From Myxococcales bacterium (GTDB lineage: Bacteria; Myxococcota_A; Bradymonadia; Bradymonadales; Bradymonadaceae), in NCBI GenBank assembly GCA_007120915.1, contig SKMT01000504.1:1-5598 (forward strand): 5,598 bases of DNA. The letters run 5' to 3'. The translations under genes and the position numbers were made by a program. The stretch's first letter is position 1. Each line of letters starts with the position of its first letter. The notes below the pieces were generated by a model, which saw only the letters and a program-made list of their open reading frames with translations, was not told the origin of the DNA and did no database searches. Of the stretch, positions 5,348-5,598 are shown piece after piece.

Positions 5348-5466
5348 CACAAGGCACGTGGCTGTATCAGTCAGGCGCAAACAACGCGCCTGAGATGCTC
5401 GGGAGCGCAAGGCATCCCTGCGCGGGGGTGAATTCGATCTCCAACGGTCATTCCACCTCCGATCCC
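5339..5466 (+). repeat. Repeat block A, copy A2
   Basis: Matches A1 with 68 identical bases (5339-5406), then six substitutions and one inserted base. It keeps the hairpin (TCAGGCGC 5371-5378/GCGCCTGA 5386-5393), the flanking 11-bp direct repeat (5345-5355; second copy 5403-5413 with one change) and the second inverted repeat (5423-5430/5454-5461, one A-to-G change giving a G-U pair). It runs into block B2 through a shared 14-bp junction. Confidence 0.9.
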
Positions 5467-5542
5467 CGAACTCCCTGCGGCCGGCGGCCTACGGTCGGTC
5501 GGGGCTACGATCGGGTGAACGAACCTCCTGTGGTCACACCGA
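5453..5542 (+). repeat. Repeat block B, copy B2
   Basis: Matches B0 (2230-2319) with four substitutions in 90 bases. The inverted repeat CCCCGA (5464-5469)/TCGGGG (5499-5504) is conserved. Its first 14 bp are shared with the end of A2, and it leads directly into a heptamer array, as B0 does. Confidence 0.85.
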
Positions 5543-5598
5543 ACACCCAACGCCGACCACCCAACACCCACCACCGACCACCCAACACCCACCACCGA
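5538..5598 (+). repeat. Heptamer array H3, cut by the window end
   Basis: Nine 7-bp units, the last incomplete: ACCGAAC, ACCCAAC, GCCGACC, then the three-unit series ACCCAAC-ACCCACC-ACCGACC followed by its repeat, which breaks off at the window edge. The higher-order period here is 21 bp, against 14 bp in H1. Confidence 0.9.

Larger units (their letters stand above)
5244..5598. other. Repeat-rich intergenic region after the kinase-like gene
   Basis: No gene is supported here. The stretch is entirely repeat DNA: three 28-bp units (5264-5347), block A2 (5339-5466), block B2 (5453-5542) and heptamer array H3 (5538 to the window end). An inverted repeat ACCCGC (5258-5263)/GCGGGT (5291-5296) follows the stop codon but lacks a T tract, so no clear intrinsic terminator is seen. 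Confidence 0.8.

Overview
The window looks like chromosomal DNA of a GC-rich bacterium of the old deltaproteobacterial group, most likely Myxococcota or Bradymonadia. The evidence is a MYXO-CTERM-like surface-anchor tail on the first protein, a Cys-rich motif common in that group, and a zinc ribbon/GYF-like/transmembrane architecture that recalls myxobacterial proteins. No 16S or other marker gene is present, so this placement is an inference.

Layout: (1) Bases 1-423 (+) are the 3' end of a secreted Cys-rich protein with an acidic Asn-Gly-Asp tract and a C-terminal membrane anchor. (2) It converges on, and overlaps by 16 bp, a complete uracil phosphoribosyltransferase gene (upp, 408-1046, -). 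(3) Upstream of upp on the same strand is a short-chain dehydrogenase/reductase (1168-1881, -). (4) Bases 1882-2687 contain no convincing gene but are dense in repeats. (5) Bases 2688-5243 (+) encode an 851-residue membrane protein: N-terminal zinc ribbon, acidic linker, GYF-like domain, Pro-rich linker, one transmembrane helix, then a C-terminal domain with the motifs of FAM20C/PI3-4K/HipA-like kinases. (6) Bases 5244-5598 are again repeat DNA, running off the window end.

The two non-coding stretches carry the same modular repeat in the same orientation: a structured block A (~127 bp, with a hairpin), a block B (~90 bp), then an array of 7-bp units (H). Three modules are seen: a diverged A0-B0-H1, an A1-H2 lacking B, and A2-B2-H3. 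A1 and A2 flank the kinase-like gene as direct repeats 2946 bp apart. The A0 hairpin differs from A1/A2 by a compensated base pair, so the fold appears to be maintained.

The housekeeping part (upp, SDR) looks ordinary; upp works in pyrimidine salvage and the SDR substrate is unknown. The points most worth following up are the membrane kinase-like protein, whose predicted topology puts the kinase domain outside the cytoplasm, and the structured A-B-heptamer repeat family around it. Nothing in the sequence shows that the repeats and the kinase work together.
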